Shown here: positions 37,353-48,016 of the stretch, one piece after another
Position numbering within the stretch: the first letter of the stretch is position 1
Layout: every line of letters starts with the position of its first letter
DNA from: Morchella semilibera
Lineage: Eukaryota > Ascomycota > Pezizomycetes > Pezizales > Morchellaceae
Reading direction: 5' to 3'
DNA: 64,000 nucleotides
Assembly (NCBI GenBank): GCA_009192285.1
Contig: CM018604.1
Coordinates: forward strand, 1,364,001 to 1,428,000
Notes under the pieces: model-generated
Seen by the model: the letters and a program-made list of their open reading frames with translations, nothing else
Databases searched by the model: none
Told to the model about the DNA's origin: nothing
Position numbers and translations under genes: made by a program

Positions 37353-39656
37353 CTAGCCTGAATTATTAGTTCGAGGAAAGACGGGGATGGTTTCAAGATT
37401 TTCCCAGCCCCCCATACTTCCAGTCTGGCCAGAAAAGTTTCCGTTCATCTGAGCTTGCTGCTGCTGCTGCTGCTGCACCATCATAGATTGTCTAAACGGA
37501 TTGGTACCACCAGTTGTCGAAGGAATAGATAAGGCTGCGGAGGTTCCAGAAGCTCCTGTTGGGTTCGGACTAACCGCAAGATTACGGGCAAATGGGTTAG
37601 TCCCAGTAGGCATCGAGCGAACAGTAGGTTGCTGAGAAAGCGGCATAGTGTGCTGAGACTGTGGATTGTACGACGATGTGGACTGTGTAGAGATGGGAAA
37701 TGCGGGGGCTGTGGCGGTCAAGCTTGTAGGTGATGTCTGAGATGCTCTTGCAAAAGGGTTCGTAGACTTCTGAGTAGGAGGTGATGTGGCGTATGAACTA
37801 AGAGATTGGTTCGAGGCAGCGGAGCCAGTCATCATCATGGACTGGCGGAAGGGATTGGTGTCTGTTTGACCCGTGGAGAGGCTCAGAGTTGGGGAGAGAT
37901 TCTGAGGAGTGAATGTGGACGGTTGCTGCGAATATTGATGCGGGAGTGTTGGCATTGGAGGGGCAGAGACCGTGGTTTGGTCAGACGGGGTGTATCCACC
38001 AAAGCCAGCCCCAGTAAAGTTTGATTGAACATGCTGAGGTGATAAAGAGCCACCCTGTATAATTGGGGCGGGAACTTGTTGGGCCTGTGCATAAGGATTC
38101 TGGGCTTGGTAGGCCATAGGATATGCTGCTCCTGTTTGTGTAGGAAATTGTTGCTGTGACATAAAAGAAGACTGCCCTGACATAAAACCCGCACTAGGCT
38201 GCTGGGGGTATTGGTTGTGCATCTGGGATGCATCCTGCTGACTTCCAAACATAGGGGTTTGTTCTGATTCAATTGACTCGAAAAAGTCGATAAGATCTGG
38301 TGCAACGGGCTTTGGCACTGTTGCCTCTAATTCGGCCGTCCTGGATGCCGTGGCAGGTAAACCTTGTAATTCAGCAGGCTTGGGCTGCTGTCCAGGGGGC
38401 GGTGTGCTTGACTTGACAGTCGCAGGGACTGGTTTTCCAGTTCTCTTTGCCTCCTGTGTAGCGAGGTAATTCTGTCTATTGGAATCGAATTCAGGGTCAT
38501 GCAAATACTCTTCCAGTGAAGAAGTAAGGCTTGTAGGAGCGTGTTTGAGATTGGGTATCTGAAGGCGGGTGGCTGTTTCTACTGATCTTGCTTGCTGCAG
38601 ATATTCTACAACATCTGCAGTTTGCTTGGTAAATGTCTTGTAAATCTCCAAACCACGCTCTGCATCATATCTAGACATTTCAAAGTAGTGTTCTGTACAC
38701 GGAGGATTATTAAGATTTAGTTTTTGGTATTGGAAGCACCTGGGAACAAACCTAGGACATTTATAACGCCCTCGTTCACAACATGGAATAACACTAAGAG
38801 ATCCATAACTAGCAATCTGAATGCTAACAAGGAAATCTCATTGTCGACATCCGTTTCAAGAAACTGATGCATACTGTTAGTGAACCAACTTGATAGCCGT
38901 TACTAGCAGAGGAAAGGTAACCCTACCGTGCATTTCAACAGCGCCCTAATCTGTGCCTGTACGCACTCAACTTCCCGCAAGAGCCCCTTGTCAATACTTA
39001 GCTTCCGCAATCTGCCCTCACCACTTCTCACATAGTCTGTTTTGACGTCTCCATAGGTTCTTGCCCTCTCGAGTAAATATTGAGAGTAATGCCTAATGTT
39101 TCTTCCTTGCTCTTGGGCTGCGTTGAATGGCGTTAACTTAAATGATCAAATTTATATTTGGTAAAAAGAGCTCAGTAGATCAAGAAAAAGCGTGCGCGCA
39201 CCATCAGAGTAGTGGCTAACTGTGATAAGCCGTGGGTGTTTCCGTAGATATCTGAGAGTTACCTCTCGCTCTCCCTCACGTATCATCAAGTGAACGATTA
39301 TGAGAGATTTAAAGACAATCTGGTAATGCCAACACCTTTCATTAGCTAGAGCTTTAAGTAGGTTGGGATAGAACTAACCGTCCATGTTTGGTCCTTGACC
39401 CGGTTATTTAGCGCGCGGAAAACCTCCGCAATACCAGCTTCACCAGCATGGGTCGCGATAAGAATGTGCTCGACATATTTGGACTTCGGAGCCGCAAGTT
39501 TAACTTTTGTTGCTCCCTATCAAGCAGTCAATATGATAGCACTTCGGGTTTCTCTAATTATTCAACCATCCCGCAATCCATGACTTTGCCAGAGAATGCT
39601 TCGCAAAACCGGAGGAGCAGACATGCCTTCACCGATTTCTCAAAGGATGTAGCCAT
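37353..39656 (-). CDS. AP180/Yap1801-type clathrin adaptor with ANTH domain, 6 exons
   Basis: Exons complement(join(37353..38692,38752..38863,38927..39117,39202..39319,39379..39516,39627..39656)) close on 642 residues. AP180 proteins bind PtdIns(4,5)P2 and clathrin at endocytic sites. The ANTH domain (1-~265) begins MATSFEKSVKGATKVKLAAP and contains KYVEHILIATHAGEAG, EVFRALNNRVKDQTW and HYFEMSRYDAERGLEIYKTF. The rest is Gln/Pro/Ser-rich and disordered, with at least four NPF motifs (TNPFRQS twice, TNPFAR twice) that bind EH-domain proteins such as Ede1/Pan1 and a Gln run. The first intron is GC-AG: exon 1 ends at AAG and the donor reads GCATGT (39,626-39,621), while the acceptor GATAG keeps the family sequence. 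The first coding exon is only 30 bases. Confidence 0.93.
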
Positions 39657-41457
39657 CTTTCCACTCCCAAAGTCTTCGGCGTCCTTACGCCGCCGTCCTA
39701 AATAATATATTCTCCCCACCTTGGTTATTCTTCGGAGAAATTAGCAACGACTCGGTCCTTGATTCCCGGTGTTGCCGAATCCTATAGCAGGTCTTAGGCG
39801 CAGAATCAGGCTCGGTTATGATCTTATTATCTCCCTTGATTCGTTTTCGTTGAGGCTTCTGTCGATGATTTGGTAATAGTTTAATGTGAGATTATTTAAT
39901 ACGAATTCTGGAAGGCTGCGTATTGTGCTGAAATAGAATGTCAGAACACCACTGAAGATCAAACACAATCACTCATCGAGCAGCAATGTATAAGAGTGTG
40001 TACTTTTAGCTTTTGGGCTCCGGAGACTTGTAGATGGGAGCACTGATGTGGCAGACCCCAGTTCGCGGAACACCGGCTGCCGTCGGTTTCCGCAAACTTC
40101 TTTGAACCTCCGATATAGTAGCCCTATGGGTGGGTAGTCGGTTGGTTGTGACAGAGAATAAGGCTGACAGCGGGTGCGCTAAGGTTGTATTTGGAGTATA
40201 CAACTAAGTTGGAGTACAAGTCGAGGTTACTTGATGGTAGGGGTTTGGCTGTTGTTGCTGGGCGCTCGGTTTATGTCACTAACTTCACAACGCAATAGGG
40301 AGGTTGCCAAACAAATGGTAGGATTAAAACACAGGATCAATTATTTTGATAGGGAGGACCACTTCGGGGGGGAGAGAGGGGGGGGTTGAGTGGTTGAGGA
40401 GGGGGCTCTGCTACTGCAGGGTAGGAAGGAGGTTGAGGTAGGACAGATGCTGCGTTGGCTTAGGGATTAATCCGGAGTGGTTTGCTGGCCGTTGGCCGTT
40501 GAGCCATGAACGGGGTGTGGCTGGCTGCACCACAGACGCCTGCATCTGGATTTTCAACTGAACAGGGATGAGCAGAAAATTATGACGGTGTGGCAGTACT
40601 CCTGTTGATCTCTTTGCAGAGTCTTCAGCGAGTGGGAAAAGTGATTGCGCTATTATGCACAGACCACTAAGGGACAGGCCGACACTGGAGCTCCCGCATC
40701 GGCCTGCGTTTCTTAACTGCTTTTTATTCTATCGCAAGAGATATACTGAGTCAAAGGATGTTCACGCCTAGGACTCCACCTAGTCTGCGAAGCAATGAGA
40801 TAAAGAAGATAACAAGGATGTAGGCTAGTTTTGATGGCCACAGGAATATAAAGGAAACATTAAAATGTAGAAATACATTGGATTCCAATCGACTTTAATT
40901 ACATTTTTAAACGAAAAAACATGATTTTTTTTTTTTGGGGGGGGGGGGGGAAGAGAGTGGGAAAGGGTTAAAATTTTTAACTTCCTTTCAAGATCTGGTT
41001 CAGAGATGCCATTGAGCGTCCGATCTTGTAACAAGGCGGGTGTGCTCGAACGCCTATATCATGGTTAACCCATCATTCCCCCAGGGGACCCTTAAGCCAA
41101 CCTGTCGGTAAAGAGCAGGTGGAGTGTACCCCTGGGAAGAATTGGGAAACCGATTCATAGACTGCACGCTAGGCTTTCATCATCTGAATAGGGTTTTGTT
41201 AGCATATGACGGAGAAGTTATTAGAAAGTAGGGAGTCTCACAATTTGAACTTGGAAGGATATGGATATGGAGTGAAACCATCTTACGATGAGGGTGCTTT
41301 ATATTCTCCTCGGAAAGTCTGTTACCCGGACGGAAGGGAAATCTCTGCATGGCCAAGGGATATCGAGTATGTACGGTTAGGGTTGGTGGGGCGATATTAT
41401 ATCACTGTGCGTGAAAGATCTTTAAGCACCCCACCACATAAAGATTGGACGACAAAT
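39657..41457. other. intergenic between divergent genes, with a T12-G14 run
   Basis: About 1.8 kb. A homopolymer junction of 12 T (40,925-40,936) followed by 14 G (40,937-40,950) stands out. A 65-codon minus frame at 40,006-40,203 shows no domain-like sequence. A frame in phase with the synthetase gene extends upstream to 41,206, but its peptide is not targeting-like and is treated as leader. Confidence 0.45.
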
Positions 41458-44312
41458 ATGTCAATGCAAGCTTCACTATCACGAATCTGCCTCCACTGCC
41501 GCATACGGATTTTCCCCTCCGGATTTGGTCAATCAACCCCAATTTCAAGTAGTGGTTACCTGCTACGGCACTCGAATTCTACTTATATAGGGGGGCCTTT
41601 AACCCGTAGTTTTTCTGCGTCGTCGAAATTGAGGTCTTCTTCTACTGAGGAGCCGGGCTCTAGAGGAGCGCCGGAAGTCGAACATATACAGGAGAAATCG
41701 CTGGATGAAAAAAAGGCTGGACCAGACGCTAATGTTACAAATCCTGGGGGAATTCAACGAAGTCATCCTCTTGTGATGACTGACACAATAGCCAATTTGG
41801 ATGCAGAGTCGTTCGTATCCGCCGCGAAGGCTCGGATAAAAAATACTGCTGAAATGGAAAAGGAATACTCTTTTGATCCCCTGCTTTCTCAACAAGCAGA
41901 CGAAGACTTCTTGAGAAGTTATAGGTCCTTGCTTTCAGATACCAGGAGAGATATTCAGAGGGAAATCAGTGATTCTGATGGTTTGCCAGAGATTTCCCAA
42001 GAATCTATAAAGACACCAGAGAGGTTGAAGCGTAAAGCATTATTCTGGAAGTCACCAACGGTTCGTACAATCACATCTCAAGCTCAAACATCTGCTTTGG
42101 TCTTGTTCTCATGATTATTCATTAATCAGGATGCAAACAAATCTTGGCCTGCTGCTCTCCCTCCTGCACTCAAAGGTGTATTCTCGAAGTGTGACTTAGC
42201 CCTTTCTTATAGCTGTTTTATCCTGTGATAGCACGAGGCTAACACATCTGCCAGTTAACTTTCCTCCTGCGACCCATCGGGTAAAGGATCTTTCGGGCCG
42301 TGATGTCGACCAGGTAGTGACACTGCACGGGTTTCTTACTCCGTGCAGGATAATGAATAAGAAGCTCACGTTTGCAAACTTTTTCGACTTTTATTCGGGC
42401 ACTAAATCCCAAATTCAAGTCGTTTCAAACTTATTTACAGACCCTACAGAGGATCAAATCAAGGCACAAGAGATTTTATTATCAATAGCCCCTTTCACGC
42501 CTATTTCGCTTACTGGTAAAGTTTTCAAGAGGGAGTCCACAAAGAGAAACAAGGAGGAATTAGAGCCCAAAGCGAGTTCCTCTGGGCATCTTGTCAAACG
42601 CGAATTTACATCACGGTATCCCTCAGAGCCTGCCGCAATCAATGGCCCGACATTCCTTGAAATCCAGATTGAATCCCTTCAGAAGCTCAATTCAGTCTCA
42701 AAAGATTTAGTGTACACACCAGATACTGTGTTCCCACCAGAACAACGGCATCTCCAATTGCGAACGAAGCGTTCCCTTTATTCTGCACTTCGCCTCCGAG
42801 CTAAAGTTGCCTCAATATGCAGAAACCAACTCGAAAGAAACGATTTCCTAGAAGTTGAAACGCCACTTCTATTCAAATCTACCCCTGAGGGTGCTCGTGA
42901 ATTTCTCGTCCCAACCCGAAGCAAAGATAACGGGGGAGGAATGTGTTATGCCCTGCCGCAGTCGCCCCAGCAGTACAAACAAATCTTAATGGCAAGTGGT
43001 GTGGCCCGGTATTTTCAACTGGCTAGGTGCTTCAGGGATGAAGATTTGCGGGCCGATAGGCAACCAGAATTCACTCAGTTGGATTTGGAAATGTCGTTTG
43101 CAACTGGAGAAGATGTCATAGGTGTAATTGAGGATCTTCTTAACCAGATCTGGTTTGAAACGCTGGGTATAGATCTAGGCGGGGGATTTCAGAGAATGAC
43201 CTGGTGGTATGCAATGAAATTCTATGGAAGTGATAAACCGGACCTGAGGTTTCCCAAATCTAAAGTGAGCTTTTTTTGTGGAGATATTTAGCCCAGGAAT
43301 GATATTGACCGGTCTACAGATAAACGAAATCACCAGTGTTTTACCACATCTGGTTAAAAATAAGGACGAGCACATTGAAGTCCTTTGCATCCATACTGAG
43401 CGGAATTCTAGCCTAGAGGAGATCGAAAAGTATCGTGCCTCCTTTGAAGCAACTTATAAAGGTGAAGGTGAAGATCATTTCTTATCATATGTGGTTGGTC
43501 ATCCCTCAGCGCATCTTCACCCAGATTTACTGGCGGCCAAGATCGACGAAGAAAAGATGGTGGAAATCAATAGAGAGAGTTGGGCATCCCATGGTTGTAT
43601 TTTGTTAATTAAGCTTAGAAAGGGTGATTGGTCGGTAAGTAATTGGAATATATCTTATGCTATTTGGATTGAAAGGCTACTAATAATGAGGATTTAGGGT
43701 GGTAGCACACCGTTGGGTATCCTTCGGACTGCCTTGCTCGCCGGAGCTCAACGCAGGAAACTTGTTAGAACCCCTGATCGCCCCGAATTTGTTTGGATAA
43801 TAGACTTCCCACTTTTTTCGCCAAGTTCAGATTCTGAGACCGGTCAAAGTGGTACTGCTGGGCTTTCATCCACTCATCATCCTTTCACAGCGCCAAATCC
43901 AAACGATTTGGCATTGCTTGCTTCCGCACCAGCAAAGGTCAGGGGGGAACACTACGATATCGTGGTGAATGGCGTTGAACTTGGGGGTGGCAGTCGTAGA
44001 ATTCACGACGCTACACTCCAGAAATATGTGCTGGAGGAAGTCCTTAGGGTTGACCCATCACGTATTCATCAGTTTGACCATCTGTTGAAGGTCTTAGATA
44101 GTGGCTGCCCTCCACATGCCGGTATTGCGTTGGGGTTTGATAGACTTATCGCTGTCCTCCAAGGAACGGACTCAGTCAGAAATGTCATTGCTTTCCCGAA
44201 AAGCGCTAAAGGCGCCGATCTTCTAGTGGGAAGTCCGAGCTTGGTCAGCGACGAAGATTTAGAGGCATATCATTTGAAAAAAAGAACGAACGGGCAGTTA
44301 GGACAGGAATGA
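41458..44312 (+). CDS. mitochondrial aspartyl-tRNA synthetase, bacterial type
   Basis: Exons about join(41458..42060,42130..42175,42255..43634,43698..44312), near 880 residues. It charges tRNA-Asp in mitochondria. A presequence (MQASLSRICLHCRIRIFPSG, with RSFSASSKLRSSS later) is followed by a ~200-residue extension. The OB-fold anticodon domain comes next (ATHRVKDLSGRDVDQVVTLH). Class II motif 1 precedes LEVETPLLFKSTPEGAREFL, and motif 2 is FRDEDLRADRQPEFTQLDLE. The bacterial-type insertion follows, and motif 3 is GIALGFDRLIAVLQG. In exon 3, at a run of seven T (43,271-43,277), the frame changes by one base and no intron fits; six T would keep it open. The motifs on both sides are intact, so assembly error is likelier than gene loss. 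MTEKLLE at 41,206 is an in-frame upstream alternative start. Confidence 0.9.
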
Positions 44313-44796
44313 TCAGGGATTATGAATCTAAATTTATGAACTAGAGCAAGTGTAGAGTGGTGTGAAAAACCTCCGGATCCACTGCAGCTTGAGCCCACCT
44401 TACCCTCACCCCTTTAACTTGTTATCATATTACAATCGATGAAAAATCTCATGTAGTTTTAGTTTTTTGCAAGTTATATCACTGTCTCGCACATAAATTT
44501 TGTTCACCATGGCCAGGGGAGGCGTAGCAACCGCAGGTGCAGTATTTTAGGGCCCCCGCCAGGATCATGATCTTGCAGATCTGCATGCCCTGCATGCCCT
44601 GTATCTCCTAATCTTTGTATTCACACTATTTCGATCTTTATCTTAGTAGGCCGTGCAAGATGCGCGGCTTTCTCAATATTCGGGGGACACTGAGGGCTCT
44701 AAATTACTTCGATTACACTTGTATATATGCCACACAACCTTTCCCTAAACCTTGTAATACCCTTTACTCCTACATCCACTTCCATAAGGCTCAACT
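44313..44796. other. intergenic between convergent genes
   Basis: About 480 bases of 3' flank. CTGCATGCC is repeated near 44,580-44,600. No gene-like frame outside the overlapping antisense of the lipase gene. Confidence 0.5.
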
Positions 44797-45968
44797 TCAG
44801 AAACTCCAGAACTTAATCTCGGGATATCGTGGACCTGGTTTGTTCAATAATTGGCCACTCTTATTCCCAAAAAGGAAATTAAAGAAGGCAAGGATGTATG
44901 ACCTTTGTATATCGACCGCACGATAAGCATCAATGCTACCCACGAACAGTTTCATGATATCCGGGGGCAATATATTGGGGTTATTGATAAATTTAATAAT
45001 AATGGGTATGTCCGTGAAAGTCATATGAGTAGAACCCTCGAGGACCACGGCTCGTTTCCAACCCCGTAGATTTTTCCAGAAAGTTTCCCAAGAGGGATCG
45101 TTTGTCTGATCCGGTGCCGCCATAATCATGTACGGCCTATCCAATCCTTGATCTAATACATCTCCAAAAATCGAGCCATCTAAATTCAAGCCACCGAGAA
45201 GCCTTTTGTCTATGAGCATTGCCCCCGCGGCTGTTGCACCGCCTAGTGAGTGCTCGTACATGGCCCCTTGACTGATATTAAGCGGACCTCGGGCACCGGG
45301 GTGTTATTATAAAGCGGGTCGAGGATAGAGAGAACATCCTCAACTCTGGTCTCATACTGCTGCTTAAAAAATAATTCAAATTCTGTAGAGTTTTCGGGTA
45401 GAGGAGGAGGGTTGGAGATAGCAAGACTACCGTCTGGAAACTCAACAATCGGAGCGTCGTACGGATGATCAATCGAGATAAAGAGGTATCCATGAGATGC
45501 TAGATCTTTAGCCAACACGGTATATAGGGGGCGGGAGACGCCGTACCCAGGTGAGGATAATATCACCTGTGTCTGCTAACAGTATCTCATAGGGGCACCG
45601 CGATGGGAGTTGGGTTTAAAGGATTAAAAAGTATTATTGGGTAGTTGATTTGTATCTTGGTAGTACGCAGCTGTAGCAGGCCCCATATATGAAGAAAGTG
45701 GGTACTGTTCCACATTCTCCGCCGGATAGAAGAGTTGAAGGAGAATTGATCGAGGAATTGTGGTGTTCGAGTACGGGTCGGTACGAGAATGGTCGGTAAA
45801 CTTCAAATCAAAAGTACCAATATCGTATTTTCCACTAGTAGTGGGAAAGAAGACTTTTGTAGTGTTCCAAGGATTCACATATTGGCCCGCAGCGATAGAC
45901 AGGTATGAGGAAATAAAGCTAAAGGTAGCTAGAGGTAGTGGAGGGGAGTTCACTAGTCGCAAGAGCAT
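44797..45968 (-). pseudogene. PAF-acetylhydrolase-like secreted lipase, frame interrupted
   Basis: The locus encodes a plasma/isoform II PAF-acetylhydrolase-type serine esterase. A signal peptide (LATFSFISSYLSIAAG) leads. Family marks follow in order: PRSILLQLFYPAE, VILSSPGYGVSRPLYTVLAK, the nucleophile elbow YEHSLGGATAAG (usually GHSLGG), a likely acid in LNLDGSIFG and the His in LEGSTHMTF. The frame is interrupted by a one-base gain at a run of five A on the + strand (45,626-45,630) and a one-base loss at a run of four C (45,264-45,267). Between them, a 32-base GT..AG stretch (45,567-45,598) must be removed to join NPTPIA to VILSSPGYG; it would be an exceptionally short intron. All three catalytic residues remain. 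This may be a live gene with assembly errors or a young pseudogene next to the transposon nest. Confidence 0.7.
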
Positions 45969-46518
45969 ACTGTTTGTGCGTTGATAAAGCCTGGGCGTTG
46001 ATGTCTCCAGGAATGTCGATTGGGTGTCAGGTCTGACATTTATATTATTTTCCCGCGGCCTAGAATTTTAGGATTTAGTGAAGAGCCCTCTCTTAGATCA
46101 GAATATCACCCAGGAAGATAACCGTTGTTGGTCCCGTGGGTCCCATTAGGTTTGAGCGTGAAATCTTGGTGTAGCATTGTTTCATAACTTATCACTCGAT
46201 GCCCAGTGACTGGTGAGTTTCCCGAATACAATGTAACCCCAGGAACTATCATATCGTCAGCCAGTAAGATGCTACTCCCCAGGAAAAGTAAGTTTGGTAT
46301 GGATTTACGTACAGATCTCGTTATCTCTCCTATCAAATAATAGATCCCCCGTACGGATTTCTTTCCTCTGCTATCCCTCTGTCTGTCGATTGCTGCCCCC
46401 CTAAAAGAAGCAAATATTGGTGTGTGCGCCATATGCCTCACCCAAACCTCAAGTCCCGTTCTGTAGTAAATAACAACAAGCCCGATCTCAATCAAAATCA
46501 TTAATCCTTTAACGGAAT
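45969..46518. other. boundary between gene region and transposon nest
   Basis: About 550 bases. A 131-codon minus frame (46,106-46,501) has no recognisable domain. It may be degraded transposon sequence belonging to the piggyBac relic beside it, but nothing in it proves this. Confidence 0.35.
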
Positions 46519-47226
46519 CTAATTATTTTTGCTATGATATAGATCAAAACAGGGCTCACAAAGATAGGTTTTGCAAAAAGAACAAGAAAGCTGTGTAGCT
46601 CTTTTGGTAGCGGGAGTAGTGGACTTGTGAAGTAGGGTTACAAAGGTACGGGTAGTAGATGATTTGGAACAGTTCCGCTTCCAAAGACAATATGAACAAT
46701 AACCCCGTTTAGTTTGTTTGCTTCTTTCATGACTTCCGGTAGTATGTAACCTGATACTAGGTAAAGGTTTTGATGAACGCCGTTTAGGTATATGACTGAC
46801 AGGAATTCCGGTTGTGATAAGCTCTGTTGACAGTTTCTCTCTAAACTCCCGGTGAGACATCAAATCCGAGTCCTTCAACATGACACCATCTTCAATATTG
46901 ACAATGCGATATAAGATATATGCATTAACAATAGCAGTGTCAAGATACCAAAAAAATAATGGAAGCCATGACCGACACACTCGAAGCTGGGTAGGCCAAT
47001 AGCTACATCTTTGGTCTGCAATAACAACCCCACCCATAAAAAGGTTATACATGTTGATCAAGATAGGAATTAATAACCAACGTGTATGTTGATTCCCAAA
47101 GACAGGTTGTACTACTTTAGCATTTGTACTAGTGAGACCGGGCCGTCTGCGAATGCATGCCATATGGTTGTTTAAACCGTTAACCTTGTGTATTGTCGTT
47201 AACAATAAAATAAAATTATTAAACAT
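46519..47226 (-). mobile_element. piggyBac-type transposase, C-terminal part
   Basis: A 235-codon frame matches the C-terminal half of a piggyBac DDE transposase: LTTIHKVNG, then RRRPGLTSTNAK, IPILINMYNLFMGGVVIADQ, QLRVCRSWLPLFFWYLDTAI and VNAYILYR. It ends in a Cys-rich finger (CSYCLWKRNC … CSFCKTYLCEPCFDLYH), as in many piggyBac proteins. In the family the central motif is GVDIADQ, whose Asp is catalytic; here the residue is Val, so this copy is probably inactive. The N-terminal half with the first catalytic Asp residues is not found upstream, where the DNA turns very AT-rich. No TTAA-flanked terminal repeats could be fixed. A relic of a cut-and-paste DNA transposon. Confidence 0.8.
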
Positions 47227-48016
47227 ACTAAAACTATATGCGCGTCGGTTTTCAATGGTAGTGTAATAGTACTAAACCTCTTTAGTATGAGATTTCCTAA
47301 TAGGGGTTGACACATATTGTGAAATCATATTATACATTTATACATTCTTAACTACATGTATATAATATATACAGTGCAAATAATATATATCGATTATACA
47401 TGAAAAGAATTTTATTATCATCGTAAGAGATCATATCAACGAATTTGAGTATTGTTTCTCTTCCAATCACTATATATTTTTTTTAGTACGTACTATGTCT
47501 CAGTTTTTATTTGGTTTGTAATCTTTTAAACATTCCAGATCGTAGATGTTTTCTCCCTACTATAAAATTCTGACAATTTTAGTTTGATTTCGAGGTATGT
47601 TGAATAATATTTTATTAGACGTAGACATTTATGTCAAGAGATATGAAAATATGATTTATCAGATTTCATGACATTTCTAACCGGAATCTACCGTTGATAT
47701 TATTATCTGTATATGTATATCATCAAACAATCAAGAAATATATCCTTGTAATCAGCAACTATAATATAATAGTTTTATTATCGGCGATTATAATATCATT
47801 ATTTATTAAAATTAGGTATGTATGAAGAAAGCGAGGAAATTTTGCAATTCACATTATATATATTTCTTATAATTTGAACTTTTAATTCTAGATTTCAGCT
47901 CTGAATACCAATACCCGACAAACTTTTTTCAACCGAATTCAAAGACTGTATGAAACCTTGGTTTGTATAAATTTTTCTCTGTTTATTTTTTGATTCTCAT
48001 CTGAAAGGTGAACAAT
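47227..48016. other. very AT-rich stretch, presumed Helitron 5' flank
   Basis: About 790 bases of AT-rich sequence with dense stops in all frames and one TACATGTA at 47,353. It lies between the piggyBac relic and the first Helitron gene. The 5' terminus (TC) of the Helitron should be here, but a dinucleotide cannot be placed by eye. Confidence 0.4.

Noticed and set aside
41206-41457. Upstream start for the aspartyl-tRNA synthetase
   Set aside because: The added 84 residues are acidic and not targeting-like, whereas the later Met opens a good mitochondrial presequence. Kept only as an alternative.
43271-43297. A 27-base intron to explain the frame change in the aspartyl-tRNA synthetase
   Set aside because: A GTGAGC..TTTAG stretch exists there, but removing it does not restore the downstream phase. 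A one-base difference in the T run does.
46106-46501. 131-codon minus-strand frame as a gene
   Set aside because: No family resemblance, and it sits between a broken gene and a transposon relic; left as unassigned sequence.
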